Positions 11,988 to 21,899 of a stretch of 64,000 nucleotides of DNA are shown here, in pieces (the stretch's first letter is position 1; each line of letters starts with the position of its first letter). The position numbers were made by a program, and so were the translations under genes. The DNA is from Ursus arctos (lineage: Eukaryota; Chordata; Mammalia; Carnivora; Ursidae): contig NW_026622886.1 of NCBI RefSeq assembly GCF_023065955.2, positions 15,634,001-15,698,000 on the forward strand, given 5' to 3'. The notes below the pieces were generated by a model. The model did not search any database. It was given only the letters and a program-made list of their open reading frames with translations, and had not been told where the DNA came from.

Positions 11988-12300
11988 GGGCCCCTGGATG
12001 GCTCAGTCAATAGGGTGTTGTGCTCTGGGGTGCCTGGGTAGCGCAGTCGTTAAGCGTCTGCCTTCAGCTCAGGGCGTGATCCCGGCGTTCTGGGAGCGAG
12101 TCCGCATCAGGCTCCTCTGCTGGGAGCCTGCTTCTTCCTCTCCCACTCCCCTGCTATGTTCCCTCTCTCGCTAGCTGTCTCTCTGTCACATAAATAAATA
12201 AAACCTTTAAAAAAAAAAGGGGGGGGGGGCGTTGTGCTCTTGACCTCAGGCTTGTGAGTTTGAGCCTCACATTGGATGTAAAGATTACTTTAAAAAATAT
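11988..12300 (+). mobile_element. Old tRNA-Lys SINE, split by a younger SINEC
   Basis: The outer element is 'gggcccctggatggctcagtc...gttgtgctct' (11988-12026) and resumes at 12231 with 'gttgtgctcttgacctcaggc', 'gtgagtttgagcctcacattgg', 'agattactttaaaa'. This is the short CT-tail-less tRNA-Lys type. The join is marked by a 10-bp duplication (12017-12026 and 12231-12240) that brackets the inner SINEC. Confidence 0.88.
12027..12230 (+). mobile_element. SINEC nested in an older SINE
   Basis: Starts ggggtgcctgggtagcgc, bear-type 'gcgtgatcccggcgttctggga' text, CT-rich tail with 'ctctctcgctagctgtctctctgtc', AATAAA repeats and A10. Between the A tail and the right target duplication lies a run of 11 G (12219-12229). 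Exact target duplication gttgtgctct on both sides. Confidence 0.95.
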
Positions 12301-12309
12301 TCCTGTATA

Positions 12310-14280
12310 ACCAGAGTAGGTACACAAGAAATCCGCTCCTTCCCTTCATGTCTCTTTCCCATTCCCAGACACATCTTCCATAGGTATGCACTTCTTTTCG
12401 GATCCTGGACCTCAAAGTCGGAACCCTGTCCCCCAAGGCTCAGGCTGACTCTGCTGCAGTCTCATGCTGAGTTCTCTGGCTCCCTTCCTCTGCCTCCCAG
12501 GGTGTTGGCAGGAGGAGACAAGAGAGAAAGCAGTCTCGAGGGCTGAACATAAGCATGTTATTCTTATGTGATAAAGGGCTATACAAAAATTGCATATACT
12601 TTTAAAATATTTGCTTCTGTTGTGCATCGAATTCTGTTCTTTAAACCTGATTCCATTTCAATATTTTAAAATGTATAGAACTGTCACGTGCCCCCTGTCA
12701 TTGACCCCATTGGTTTACGGTACCTGTGGAGACAACCTTCATCTTTCCCCACCCACATTGTCGTCCTGTTTTTTCACCACCTGTCTAATTTTTGGAGGTC
12801 ATCCTAGACTCCATCTTCTTTCTTGCCCTCAACCTCCATTCAGTCACCAAGGCACGGAGATGCTACACCTTTATCTGGTCCAGCCTCATCTTCTTTATCC
12901 CCACCTCCACGGCCCTTACTTCCTTCGTCCAATATCATTTCTCATCTGGGTTTCTGCAGTGGCTTTCAAAATAATTCTTATATCATAATGTTTTGAGAAT
13001 TAAATGAGATAATAAATTTACATTTATTAGCATAACATAGCACATGGCCCCTAGTCCCTGGTGGGTACAAAATAAATGGTAAGACACAAAAGTTTCAGAG
13101 AAGAAGATTTGGCTCAATGTAGGAGAACTGCAGGAGAAAAAGCCCCAAAGATGGGATAAGCTTCTTCAGCTGGTAATGAGCTCCCTAGCACTGGGAGAGT
13201 CCAAGTGTTGGTTGAGTGACTCTTCATTAGAAGTTATAGAGGAGATTGAAACAGCATTAATTGCATTTAAGTTCCCTTCTGAATAAGTCAGGAGACTTTC
13301 AGTTACAAGTGACAGAAACCGAACTCAAAAATGCCTGAAGCAAAACTAGGAATTTAGTGGCTCCTATTGATAAAATCGAGAGATTTCTTTCAGGCAGAAC
13401 TAACTGAAAGAGCCTTGAAAGCTATCACTGGAATCACTCAGTCTCTCACTCCATGTCACCGTTCTGCTTTCCTCTACACTGGCTTTACCCTTAGGCAGAC
13501 CCTTTCCATGGCAGCTTGGCATAAGGCCCTTGGAAGCTCCAAGCATTAAGCTCAGCACCCTGGCAATGTCAGCGTCCCCAACTTAGAAACCTCAATGAAA
13601 AGAGAGCTTCTGTTTCCCAGTATTCCAGCAGAATCCTGGTCCTAAGCTTCCCTGAAAGAGCCCCTGTGACTGAGTGACAAAATCTTGTGATGGCCAGTGA
13701 ATCGTGGGTCTACCCTCTGGTCTTCTAGGATTTTCTAGGATTTCATGGCTGAGGGCTGAAGAAGTGGGTCTCCAGTGAAAAATCACACAACTGCTAACAG
13801 AAATAGAAGGGACTGGGTGTCGAGCAAGAGTAACAGTGAACATCAACCACGACTTCCTATCCTAAGATTCAGTTATTCCAATCCAAAATTATTTTCAATA
13901 TTTATAGTAATTCTTTCTCCTTTTGCCCCTCTAGTATATGTTAGCACCCTTAATGGACACTGCTGGAGAATTAGCATAACGATATACACAATCACCATCA
14001 AATAATAGTCTATCTTGTCCTACATAAAATCCTGTGGAGAGAAAAAAAAAAGCAAATCTTTTTTATGAGTCTACATTAGAAAAAGTTTCTGTCCACTCCC
14101 AGGGGCAGGAGCTGTTCCTCACACTGCTGATAAGCACACTAGAAGGTACTTTGGGAAGGAGTTTGTTACTTAGTTGAGTTGGTAAGTTGGAGTAGTCTCT
14201 TGATTCTAAAGACCTATGAATTAATCCTAGGGTGAACTTAATTCTCTGGTTGAATAATTATTGTGCACGGTAGCATGCTA
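12310..14280. other. No gene seen; ancient repeat traces
   Basis: 12650-12970 and 13290-13360 look like very old interspersed repeats (the second has 'cagttacaagtgacagaaacc', common to an old mammalian repeat). Nothing coding is supported. Confidence 0.4.
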
Positions 14281-14284
14281 GATT

Positions 14285-14465
14285 TTTACATGAGTGCACT
14301 CATTTAATCCTTAAAGAACAATTATCCCTATTTCACAGAGGCAAAAACTGAAGTGCAGCAAGATTAAGCAAACTCCTCAGGGTCTACAGCTAGCAACTGA
14401 TAGATTCAGATTTGAACCCAGGTCTGAGCCCACGGCCTTTTCCTATACATTTATACTACCTCCTT
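14285..14465 (-). repeat. MIR SINE fossil
   Basis: Read on the minus strand: 'tttcacagaggcaaaaactgaagtgcagcaagattaag' and 'gatttgaacccaggtctgagcccacggcc' are the reverse MIR core. Confidence 0.7.
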
Positions 14466-14469
14466 GAGG

Positions 14470-16200
14470 ACCCCAAGTATAATCTCCAATGTGCTAGAAA
14501 CCACATTTTTCTGAATAAAATTTAGATCTCACAGTCTGACTCACTTAAAGAGGGTTGCCCTGCGAAGTCTGGAATGTATGCCCACTTAGTAAAACAGACA
14601 TCCAGATCAGGTTAGTGGAGGATTACCCTCTCATGGCTAACCTTGAAAGTTGCTGCGAGTGCTGAGCACAGCCGCTCTATTGGCTAAAGGTGTTAAAAGG
14701 ATGAAGTATTTAACACCTGTGTTATGTGGCTAGGTCTGATTCCCAGGGGCTGGTTGTGAGCAAAAGCTGCAAGCAAATGTCTTAGCTATGGCTCAGTGGA
14801 GCTGTGTGTGGCTCAGGCCTTGAATGTAGTTAACATCCAAAAGAAGTCCCTAGGTCTTAATTCAGAAGACTGGGGCAGAACATTCCTGGCAGATGGGCCT
14901 CTGTGTTTACATTCATTCCCCCTGGATTCCAAGCCTGCTTGCCTTCAGGAAAAAGTGTAAATCCCTTCTGCTGGGTTGTGTTAGCTTGGTAGTAAATATA
15001 CCCATGGTTAATAGGCAGTCTATAAATTGTTTTAAATTTGCTATCCAAATAAAGGAATTTTTCCACAGCAAAGTATGATCATGCAATAAAAATAATAAAA
15101 TCTATGAGCGGTGGAAGTCAGCCTATACCTAATTTATCTCATTAATATCAAGCAAGCCCTGAGTGTGAGGGAGAATCGTACTGCTTCTAGGGCAGACATA
15201 CCCCACCAACAGCCACACACACCCGTTCACCACTCAGAGCCTTCCCTGATGCGTACCTCTTGTAGAATTCCTTGATCCTGTTTCTTCCCTGGTACACAGG
15301 CTCTGTCTCTCTGGCTTGTGTCCCATCCTGTCTATCTACACACACCAACTTTGGTTTTTCAAAACTCAACAACCCCGCTTTCTACATATTGAAAGGTAAG
15401 GTTCCACAATATCATGATTATAAGTCCATATTCATATTTTTCAGTAGCTTAGTTCTGAAATGCCTTTTTATTAGAAACTTGTTCACATTATTAAAAAGAT
15501 TTATTTGGGGGTAGAGTTTTCTAAAATTTTTCTAGCCTAGCAGTGGGTCATGTTTTATCTCACAGTATAAACTGGAAAATGTGGGTGCTGTCCAGAGTAC
15601 TCCGATAATTCTACACATAGTTCTAGTTGATGGCATTCCACTCCCAAGCCTTCCAAATACCAGGAAATCATCGGATAGCAAATCCACATCTCTTGTCCTC
15701 CCCTCTCTCCTGAGCTTCAGATTTATATTCCTTTTGCTTTCTGCATGTGTCTATGTGGAGAACAACTAAAATTCAACATGTCCCGAGCTTTCTTTCACTT
15801 GTTTGACAAATATTTTCCTAAAGGCTATTTGGGGTCAGAAGGTAAACATAAGTAGAACATCGTATAAGCAGGGTCCCTGACTTCATGCAGTCTTATAAGG
15901 AGATCGATAACTAAACAAGTAGTTACCAAAAAGAATAATAATAAATGCTATATTAGGAAAAGTAAAGTTACTGTGAGAACAGAAGAATTTTGTCTAGGCC
16001 AGTGCAGAGATGTATAAAAATTTTCCTGGAATAAGTTACATATTAGTTGAAATCCATAAGGATAAACTGGATTTACTCAGAGAAAGGGCTCCGCAAAGTT
16101 AGAGTCCATCGGTAATCCACCTTCCTATCCCTCAGCTCCCAACTCAAGGTTTGACATCACAGGCATTCGGTAAATCTTGATATAATGAGCAGAAGTATTT
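14470..16200. other. No gene seen
   Basis: AT-rich noncoding sequence, no recognisable product in the short frames. Confidence 0.45.
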
Positions 16201-16217
16201 TTATGTCCCTACCTTTA

Positions 16218-16417
16218 TTTTTTTTTTTTTTAAGATTTTATTTATTTATTCGACAGAGATAGAGACAGCCAGAGAGAGAGAATACAAGCAGGGGGAGTGG
16301 GAGAGGAAGAAGCAGGCTCATAGCAGAAGAGCCTGATGTGGGGCTCGATCCCATATCGCCGGGATCACGCCCTGAGCCGAAGGCAGACGCTTAACCGCTG
16401 TGCCACCCAGGCGCCCC
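16218..16417 (-). mobile_element. SINEC (Can-SINE), perfect 17-bp target duplication
   Basis: Minus-strand element: T-run, 'aagattttatttatttattcg', purine-rich body, 'gggctcgatccca', 'gggatcacgccctgagccgaaggcagacgcttaacc', ends gccacccaggcgcccc. It is flanked by identical 17-bp copies of ttatgtccctaccttta (16201-16217, 16418-16434), so the insertion is fairly recent. Confidence 0.97.
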
Positions 16418-16962
16418 TTATGTCCCTACCTTTAAAAAAAAAAGCATTAATGTGGTATAAAGGATCACGGGACAGCTCTGTCTAGTGAATACACAAGCAA
16501 ATACAAAACTTAAAATATGCATTTGTTAAATGGAATCTAAGTTATCAGAGCTTTGATATGAAGTCAAAAGGTTCTCCCTCTCTCTTACTATCTCATCACC
16601 TTTTAATCCTATTTATACCCAAGAATTCCTCCCTGGACTTGTTTACTGACCCGAGATATTTCCAGCTTTAAGTTTTGTATGCCCGGCATTATACTTCTCA
16701 AGGACAGAGGCAGCTTCTATGTAAGTAGGTTTGTGCCATGCCTGCTTTTAAATAATTTTTAAAGTATTTTTTCTTTGCTTAAAAATGCTCAAAACAAATT
16801 AAAAGCTGTGAGTTAAATAATGTAAGATATTAAGATAAGCTAACATTGAAATAAGAAAGATTTTTTTCCTTCAATATTTTTAAGTATGAAAGGATTTCTT
16901 CCTCTAAGAATCTCAAGGCAGTTCTCTTAAATATATAATTCTAGTTGGCTTAAGACCAACAG

Positions 16963-17169
16963 TAATAGGATTCCTGGGTGGCTCAGTCAGTTAAGCATCT
17001 GCCTTCAGCTCAGGTCATGATCCCAGGGTCCTGCGATTGAGTCCCACATCAGGCTCCTTGCTCATTGGGAAGCCTGTTTTTCCCTCTGCCTGCTGCTCCC
17101 CCTGCTTGTACGTGCTCTCTCTCTCTCTCAATCTGACAATAAATAAATGAAATCTTTATTTTAAAAAAA
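16963..17169 (+). mobile_element. SINEC (Can-SINE)
   Basis: Head 'attcctgggtggctcagtcagttaagcatctgcc', CT-rich body, 'aataaataaatgaaatcttt' and an A tail. Target duplication aagaccaacag at 16952-16962 and 17170-17180. Confidence 0.95.
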
Positions 17170-17180
17170 AAGACCAACAG

Positions 17181-17639
17181 CCATAAATAAATTTGTATTA
17201 CATCATGGAATTACATGTTGATCCAGGAAAACTGATCTTCCTAGTTTCAGATGCTAACTCCATCTGGATCTATTGAGAGAGAAGGGCCTACCTTTTTATT
17301 CATTGTCTTCCTAACCCAGGAAGTGGTCTTCATACTAGATTTGCATGATTCCCCTACATAGCTTCAGTTAAAATAAAAATCAACACTGGTGGCTCATTTT
17401 GCTTGTTTTCCTGGAAATTTTACTAAAATATGGAAACCTTTCCTGGTTGAGGTTGCTGTCATTGAAGGCAATAGGCATCTATCTCTACTCTATTTCAGAA
17501 CTCTTAGACATTTTTATCAAGGTGCATACCTCGATACTGTGAATGTGAGAGGTATACAATAAAGGTTTTGCTAAAAACATTTGAGCTAACATTTGGGGGG
17601 GAGGGGTTCATTATGTGCCAGATACTACAGTTAGTACTT
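17181..17639. other. No gene seen
   Basis: Unique-looking AT-rich DNA without recognisable content. Confidence 0.45.
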
Positions 17640-17649
17640 TACAAAGTGT

Positions 17650-18015
17650 GCAAGTTAGGGCTCAATCAGAGAACTAGAACCAGTAGTAGATATACACCAG
17701 GAGATTTATTGCGAAGAGTTGGCCTATGTAATTGTGGGAACTGGCTAGGTAGTCTGAAGTCTATAGGGCAGGCTGCAACTGTTAGGCAGGGGCTGAAATT
17801 GCCATTCACAGTCAGAGCTGCTTTTTCTTCAGGGAAGCCTCATCTCTGCTCCTAAGGCCTTTTAACTGATTGAATCAGATTATCTAGAATAATCTTTCTT
17901 AAAGTCAACTGATTATGGACTTTAATCACATCTACAAAATACTTTCACAGCAACACCTAGATTGTGTTTGATTAAGTAAATGGGGATTATAACCTAGCCA
18001 AATTGGCACATCAAA
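17650..18015 (-). repeat. Ancient retroviral LTR (probably ERVL class, MLT2-like)
   Basis: The plus strand reads 'ctcaatcagagaactagaacc', 'ggagatttattgcg', 'gaatcagattatctagaat', 'cacatctacaaaatac', 'ttcacagcaacacctagatt' and 'cctagccaaattggcacat'. These are in the reverse order of a common mammalian LTR ending '...aataaatctc...ttctctggagaac...'. The LTR polyadenylation signal would be on the minus strand. A related copy is at 53.34 kb. No internal retroviral genes are seen. The family name is my recollection and should be verified. Confidence 0.5.
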
Positions 18016-18029
18016 AAGAGCACCACACG

Positions 18030-18200
18030 TGTAATCTCATTTCCTCCTAACCATAGCTCTATGAAGTAATTTCCATTATTATCATATATAGTTTCACGAG
18101 TCGAAAAACTTAAGTAACATACTCAAGATTACAAAACTATTAAGTGGAATAGCCGTTACTTGAACCCATAGGTCTGATTCCAAAATTGGGAGCTTTATTA
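18030..18200 (-). repeat. MIR-like fossil
   Basis: 'ctatgaagtaatttccattattatcat' followed by 'aacttaagtaacatactcaag' and 'acttgaacccataggtctgattcca' match the reverse MIR/L2 order. Confidence 0.55.
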
Positions 18201-18204
18201 ACTA

Positions 18205-18780
18205 CTGCACAATACTACATCAAAACAAAGGAAGAAATGATTGTAATTCTATTCCTCTAAATTTATATGAAGGGACTCATATTAGTGTTTTACATATCTC
18301 TTTGAGAACTTACCGCCATCTTCAGACTTTGTGAGAGTGAATTATTCAACATAGTCTTCTGCATACTTTTTCTTTAATCTGAAGAAAGAATACAGGAGAT
18401 TGGGGAATTCCAAATGTTAGTCCTTTCAGATACAAAATTGCTGTTCTTAAATAAGTAGTTTATGTTAGAGAGGATTACATTCCTGATGATTTGGAATGGA
18501 ATGGATGCTTTACTTTTCATGGGGACATAGGGAAGTTGGGAGTTGGTGCTATAAGAGTCTTTTCTACATTGTTTCATGTTTCAAGGAAAAGTATATTAGT
18601 TAATATAACCAGTGTATTGAAAACAAAATGTGGATTCCCCCAAGTAAATGAACATGAGGTTATAGTTCATATTTTAAATAACATAAATAAGAAATTAACT
18701 GATTTTCAGCAAAAATATAAAATTACTAAAGGAAAAATAAGTCTGGCATTGAATATCCTGGGGTACCATAATATTATGCT
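18205..18780. other. No gene seen
   Basis: AT-rich, short frames only, none recognisable. Confidence 0.45.
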
Positions 18781-18799
18781 AAGTGTCTGAACAAGAGGC

Positions 18800-18960
18800 A
18801 AGAATTCATGGTTTTGTTCCTGTTTCTGGTTAGGGTAGTCCTTGGGCAAGTGACTTAACCATTTTTGGCATCAATTTCCTTTTGTACAACATGAGAGGGT
18901 TTCAGAAGATGATCTCTTATATTCTTTATGCTGGCCTAGAGCATTAAAAATGTCTAAAAT
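18800..18960 (+). repeat. MIR SINE fossil
   Basis: 'tcatggttttgttcctgtttctgg', 'gggcaagtgacttaacc', 'catcaatttccttttgtacaac' and 'ttcagaagatgatctctta' follow the MIR consensus order. Confidence 0.6.
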
Positions 18961-18964
18961 TTCA

Positions 18965-19945
18965 ACTATAAGTAGGGGCTATTTTAGTGCTGAAGAGTAA
19001 AAAGTCATCCTTCTGTGAATTATGTAACGTTTTTACCCAAACCAGTAGGAGACTACACTAATAAAGCCCTTAGGTTTTAATATGCATACCTGGAGGTTAT
19101 TGCCAAATTCCATTAGTGCTGGGATGAAGTTTCCAGGTCTATAGTATTTAATATGTGAGCTGATTATGCTGAATGGAGCATTCGTATCAGCTACCATGGA
19201 CAGCAACTCTGCCTCCCAGCTCCCTCAAGAAGCTTTCACTAGCCAAGCACAAATGCTGACAAAGAATTAGATTTCCGTCATTCTCTAGAGGTGGCTCAGA
19301 CACAAAAAGGCCTATAGGTCCCAAATGACTGTGGAGTGCAGAAGACTTGGTACAAAAATGAGAACACGCCTCCTTTCTATAGAGTCTATAGTTCCTTGCT
19401 AACAAAGGGCATCTTTTTGACAGAGCCCAAAATTGTTCCTGGAGAACAATATCCAGAAGAGAATGATGCCCTGGGGAATGTCATTCTTCAGTCATTCACA
19501 GGATTGGGAAACCAAGAAAACACCTATCCCACCCCAAGTTTCACGTGTTTGGCTGCACGGTGAGAAAGAGAACTAAATGGCCTAACTCCCAAACCCATTG
19601 AAAGCTTGATGATCTCAAAAAAACCAGAGAGATACAAACATGCCCCAGTCAAGAAGGCAGATCATGTCCAATCTGTTTCTCTTTCTATATATGTAAGATG
19701 TAAGATCAAAAAGCTTCACGAACTCCTTCTGTGAAGGAGAAATCATTTGTATATAGTTAAGTGCTCACACTCGGGGGCCTCACAGGCCTGCTTCTTGCTA
19801 AAGGGGTGGCTTCAGAGTATGCAATTAACCTGAACCTCGCAAGAGCACACAACGACATGAAAATAGACCAAAGAGTGGACATTTCGTGTTTCTTGTTTAA
19901 GGAAATGAGGGCTGTCCCATAACTACTAGCTGCAGATTTCACTCA
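18965..19945. other. No gene seen
   Basis: Noncoding; short frames without domains. Confidence 0.45.
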
Positions 19946-19947
19946 GC

Positions 19948-20065
19948 CTTTTGTTGTTCATCTGTAAAGTGAGGATAATAATAAATCTTACCTCATAGAG
20001 TTCTGAGAATTAAATGAGATAATTTACAGACGCCTGGCAAATCCTAAGTGCTCAGTAAATGTTGC
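19948..20065 (+). repeat. MIR 3' fragment
   Basis: 'cttttgttgttcatctgtaaagtgaggataataataa', 'cctcatagagttctgagaattaaatgagata' and 'cctaagtgctcagtaaatg' are the MIR 3' half. Confidence 0.75.
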
Positions 20066-20710
20066 ATAGTATTTAAAAAACTGATTCACGTTTCTATTTT
20101 AGTGCCTGACGTTTGCAGTTGATCAAAATCTTTGTTTCCTTTGGTCTTAAAGCAATAAATGTGCACTCTGAAAGTTTAGAAACTGAAAGTACCCTGAAAA
20201 ACAGACTGATTAGTACCGTTGGAGTTCAGTGGAATGTTGTACATTTCCTTAAATATTTGAAGTATCTCATTCCAAACTATTTTTCACAGACAGTTTGGGT
20301 GCTGTTACCTTGTTTCAGACGATGGGTATCCTTTGTGGGGATCTGCAGTTCTTATCCCAGACTAAGTGGGCAACTCACACTTTTGGATGGAGCTTTGAAA
20401 CACCAAGAACTGAGGTGCGTGGGTTGCCAGATATGTTCATTCAAATGTTATGGAATTAAGCAGTCTGTAAACCACACAATATTTGTATTTATTTATGGCA
20501 AGGAAGAACTATTGGGATTTTTAAAAATGGGTGAAAAGCTTTGTCGTTTGAGGTCAGGTGTCTCTCATTTAATTGTCATAATTTTGAAGAGAATAAATTT
20601 ATACAACTGTCCGTAGTAGTACAATGGTAACTTCGGTGGAAACCGGGGACAGGATAAAGGGTGTTTGAACCGTACCAAAATCTTAACTGAAAATGTTAGC
20701 CGTGGCCCTC

Positions 20711-21082
20711 TTAGTCTACAGGGGGCTGATCATTCCCCTCTGAGAACAGCTGGAATGCTAGTCGCTCGGGTGGTGCCACCAGTCCACACAACTTGAGGAT
20801 GGCGGTGGCCTCTCCAGCGTCGTGGGCTCGTAGCAGCTCGGCTAGTGGGAGCAAACCGTAGGTGGCCTCGGGAGTAAAAGCAGGACCTTCTTTCTCCCCC
20901 TCTTCCTCCTCCTCCTCTCCCCAGCGGCTGCGACGGCAGTGACGGCGGCGGTGGCGGCTCCTGCCACCGCTGCTGCCGCTGCCGAGCTGGTCACCTGGGC
21001 GCCTGCGGAGCTGCCTCACTGCTGCTGCGGCGGCGGCCTCTCGGAGCGCGAGGAGGAGGCGGCGAAGGGCGAGAATATCCAT
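20711..21082 (-). CDS. Candidate 123-aa ORF divergent from the CpG island (unrecognised)
   Basis: The frame is open upstream, but the ATG at 21082 is the plausible start: A at -3 and G at +4 is a strong Kozak context. The 123-residue product begins MDILALRRLLLALREA, then has an Ala run (residues 16-21), an Arg-rich stretch (41-53), a Glu run (56-61) and a more protein-like C-terminal part (73-123, LLPLAELLRAHDAGEATAIL). I do not recognise a family. A possible donor (CCCAG|GTGACC, exon end 20995) near codon 30 would make this only the first coding exon. Alternatively the gene is intronless, with a minus-strand AATAAA at 20493-20488 about 220 bp past the stop. It may also be a chance GC-rich frame or a lncRNA ORF. 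The codon-repeat expansions (GCG, GAG) are typical of CpG-island exons. Confidence 0.35.
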   Translation of the reverse strand: MDILALRRLLLALREAAAAAAVRQLRRRPGDQLGSGSSGGRSRHRRRHCRRSRWGEEEEEEGEKEGPAFTPEATYGLLPLAELLRAHDAGEATAILKLCGLVAPPERLAFQLFSEGNDQPPVD

Positions 21083-21299
21083 AGTAACACAGGATGCGCC
21101 GGGCGCCGAGCAGGAGCGAGTGTGGGGGGAGGAAGCACCCGCGCGCCGGCAGCTCGCGGTGCTAGGCGCCCTGCAGCCCCCGCGCGCCGCGCCCGGGCCC
21201 GCGTCGCTCTCGCAGTTAGGGTCCGACTGAGTGGTAAGCCCTCCCTGACAACTAAGCCAACACCTCCCACCGCCCCAGCCGCCCACCCCCGGGAAGCAA

Positions 21300-21727
21300 T
21301 CGCAGAACAATGGAGAGAGCCGCCAGCAGCCCTGGAGACGGCACTCGGGGGAGGACGCGCCGCCGCCACCGGGGCTGGCGCGCGCCGCGTGGGGCCGGGC
21401 GCGTGCGAGGGCGCGCGGCGGGGTGGGGGGCGCGGCGGGGGGCGCGCGCGCGCGGGCCCGGGGAGCTGGCGCGGAGAGCCCGGCGCTCGGCGCAGCGCGG
21501 CGCGGCCAGGCTCGGCGCCTCTCCCGCCCCTCCTCGGCGCGCTCGCCCTCGCCTCGCCGCTCGCTTTCGCTGGGGGCGCCCAGAAAGATGCTCAGAGGCA
21601 ACGGCTAGGGGAGCGGAGGTTCCAGCCACATGTCCGCGTCCACGGGGGCCAGAGCCCGCCAGCCCTCGCGGATTCCGGCTCGCAGCCAGCCCACGGCCGC
21701 TGCCGTCGCTAGTGCCGACCGGCTCGG
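21300..21727 (+). other. Putative noncoding first exon (5' UTR) of a + strand gene
   Basis: The 3' boundary is set by a near-consensus donor, TCGG|GTGAGTAGC, with the intron starting at 21728. The 5' boundary is unknown; the coordinate is only the edge of the densest CpG area, and the true start is more likely near 21.45-21.6 kb. A 141-codon frame runs from 21310 through the donor, but it is Arg/Ala/Gly-rich low complexity and crosses the splice site, so I read the exon as UTR. The gene is not identifiable, since no coding exon is seen before the window ends. Confidence 0.5.
21420..21463 (+). other. G-quadruplex / Z-DNA prone segment in the CpG island
   Basis: Runs gggg-t-gggggg-cgcggc-gggggg, then (GC)6, then ggg...gggg. 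At least four G-runs with short loops fit the quadruplex pattern, and the alternating GC stretch at 21442-21454 favours Z-DNA. Confidence 0.7.
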
Positions 21728-21733
21728 GTGAGT
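21728..21733 (+). promoter_or_regulatory. Splice donor GTGAGT
   Basis: GTGAGT preceded by CGG is a strong U1-compatible 5' splice site at the downstream shoulder of the CpG island. It is the main evidence for a + strand transcription unit. Confidence 0.6.
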
Positions 21734-21899
21734 AGCGGGGTGGCAGCGGGCGGCGCGGGGCACGGCTTCCCCCGCTGCCCACGGCCCCTGCTCGCCAAGA
21801 TGCGGTTGCTAGAAGTGGTGCGGCAGCTGGGGCAGGAAAGGAAAAAGCAAGCCGGGTCTGAAAATCCGGGAAGGCTGCGGAAAGGGTTTGCCGGGGCAT

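Noticed and set aside
21252..21899. 215-codon minus-strand frame (and 257-, 141- and 117-codon frames) over the CpG island
   Set aside because: Arg/Ala/Pro/Gly low complexity typical of GC-rich DNA, open on several frames at once. Only the 123-codon frame starting at 21082 has a good start and a more protein-like C-terminal part.
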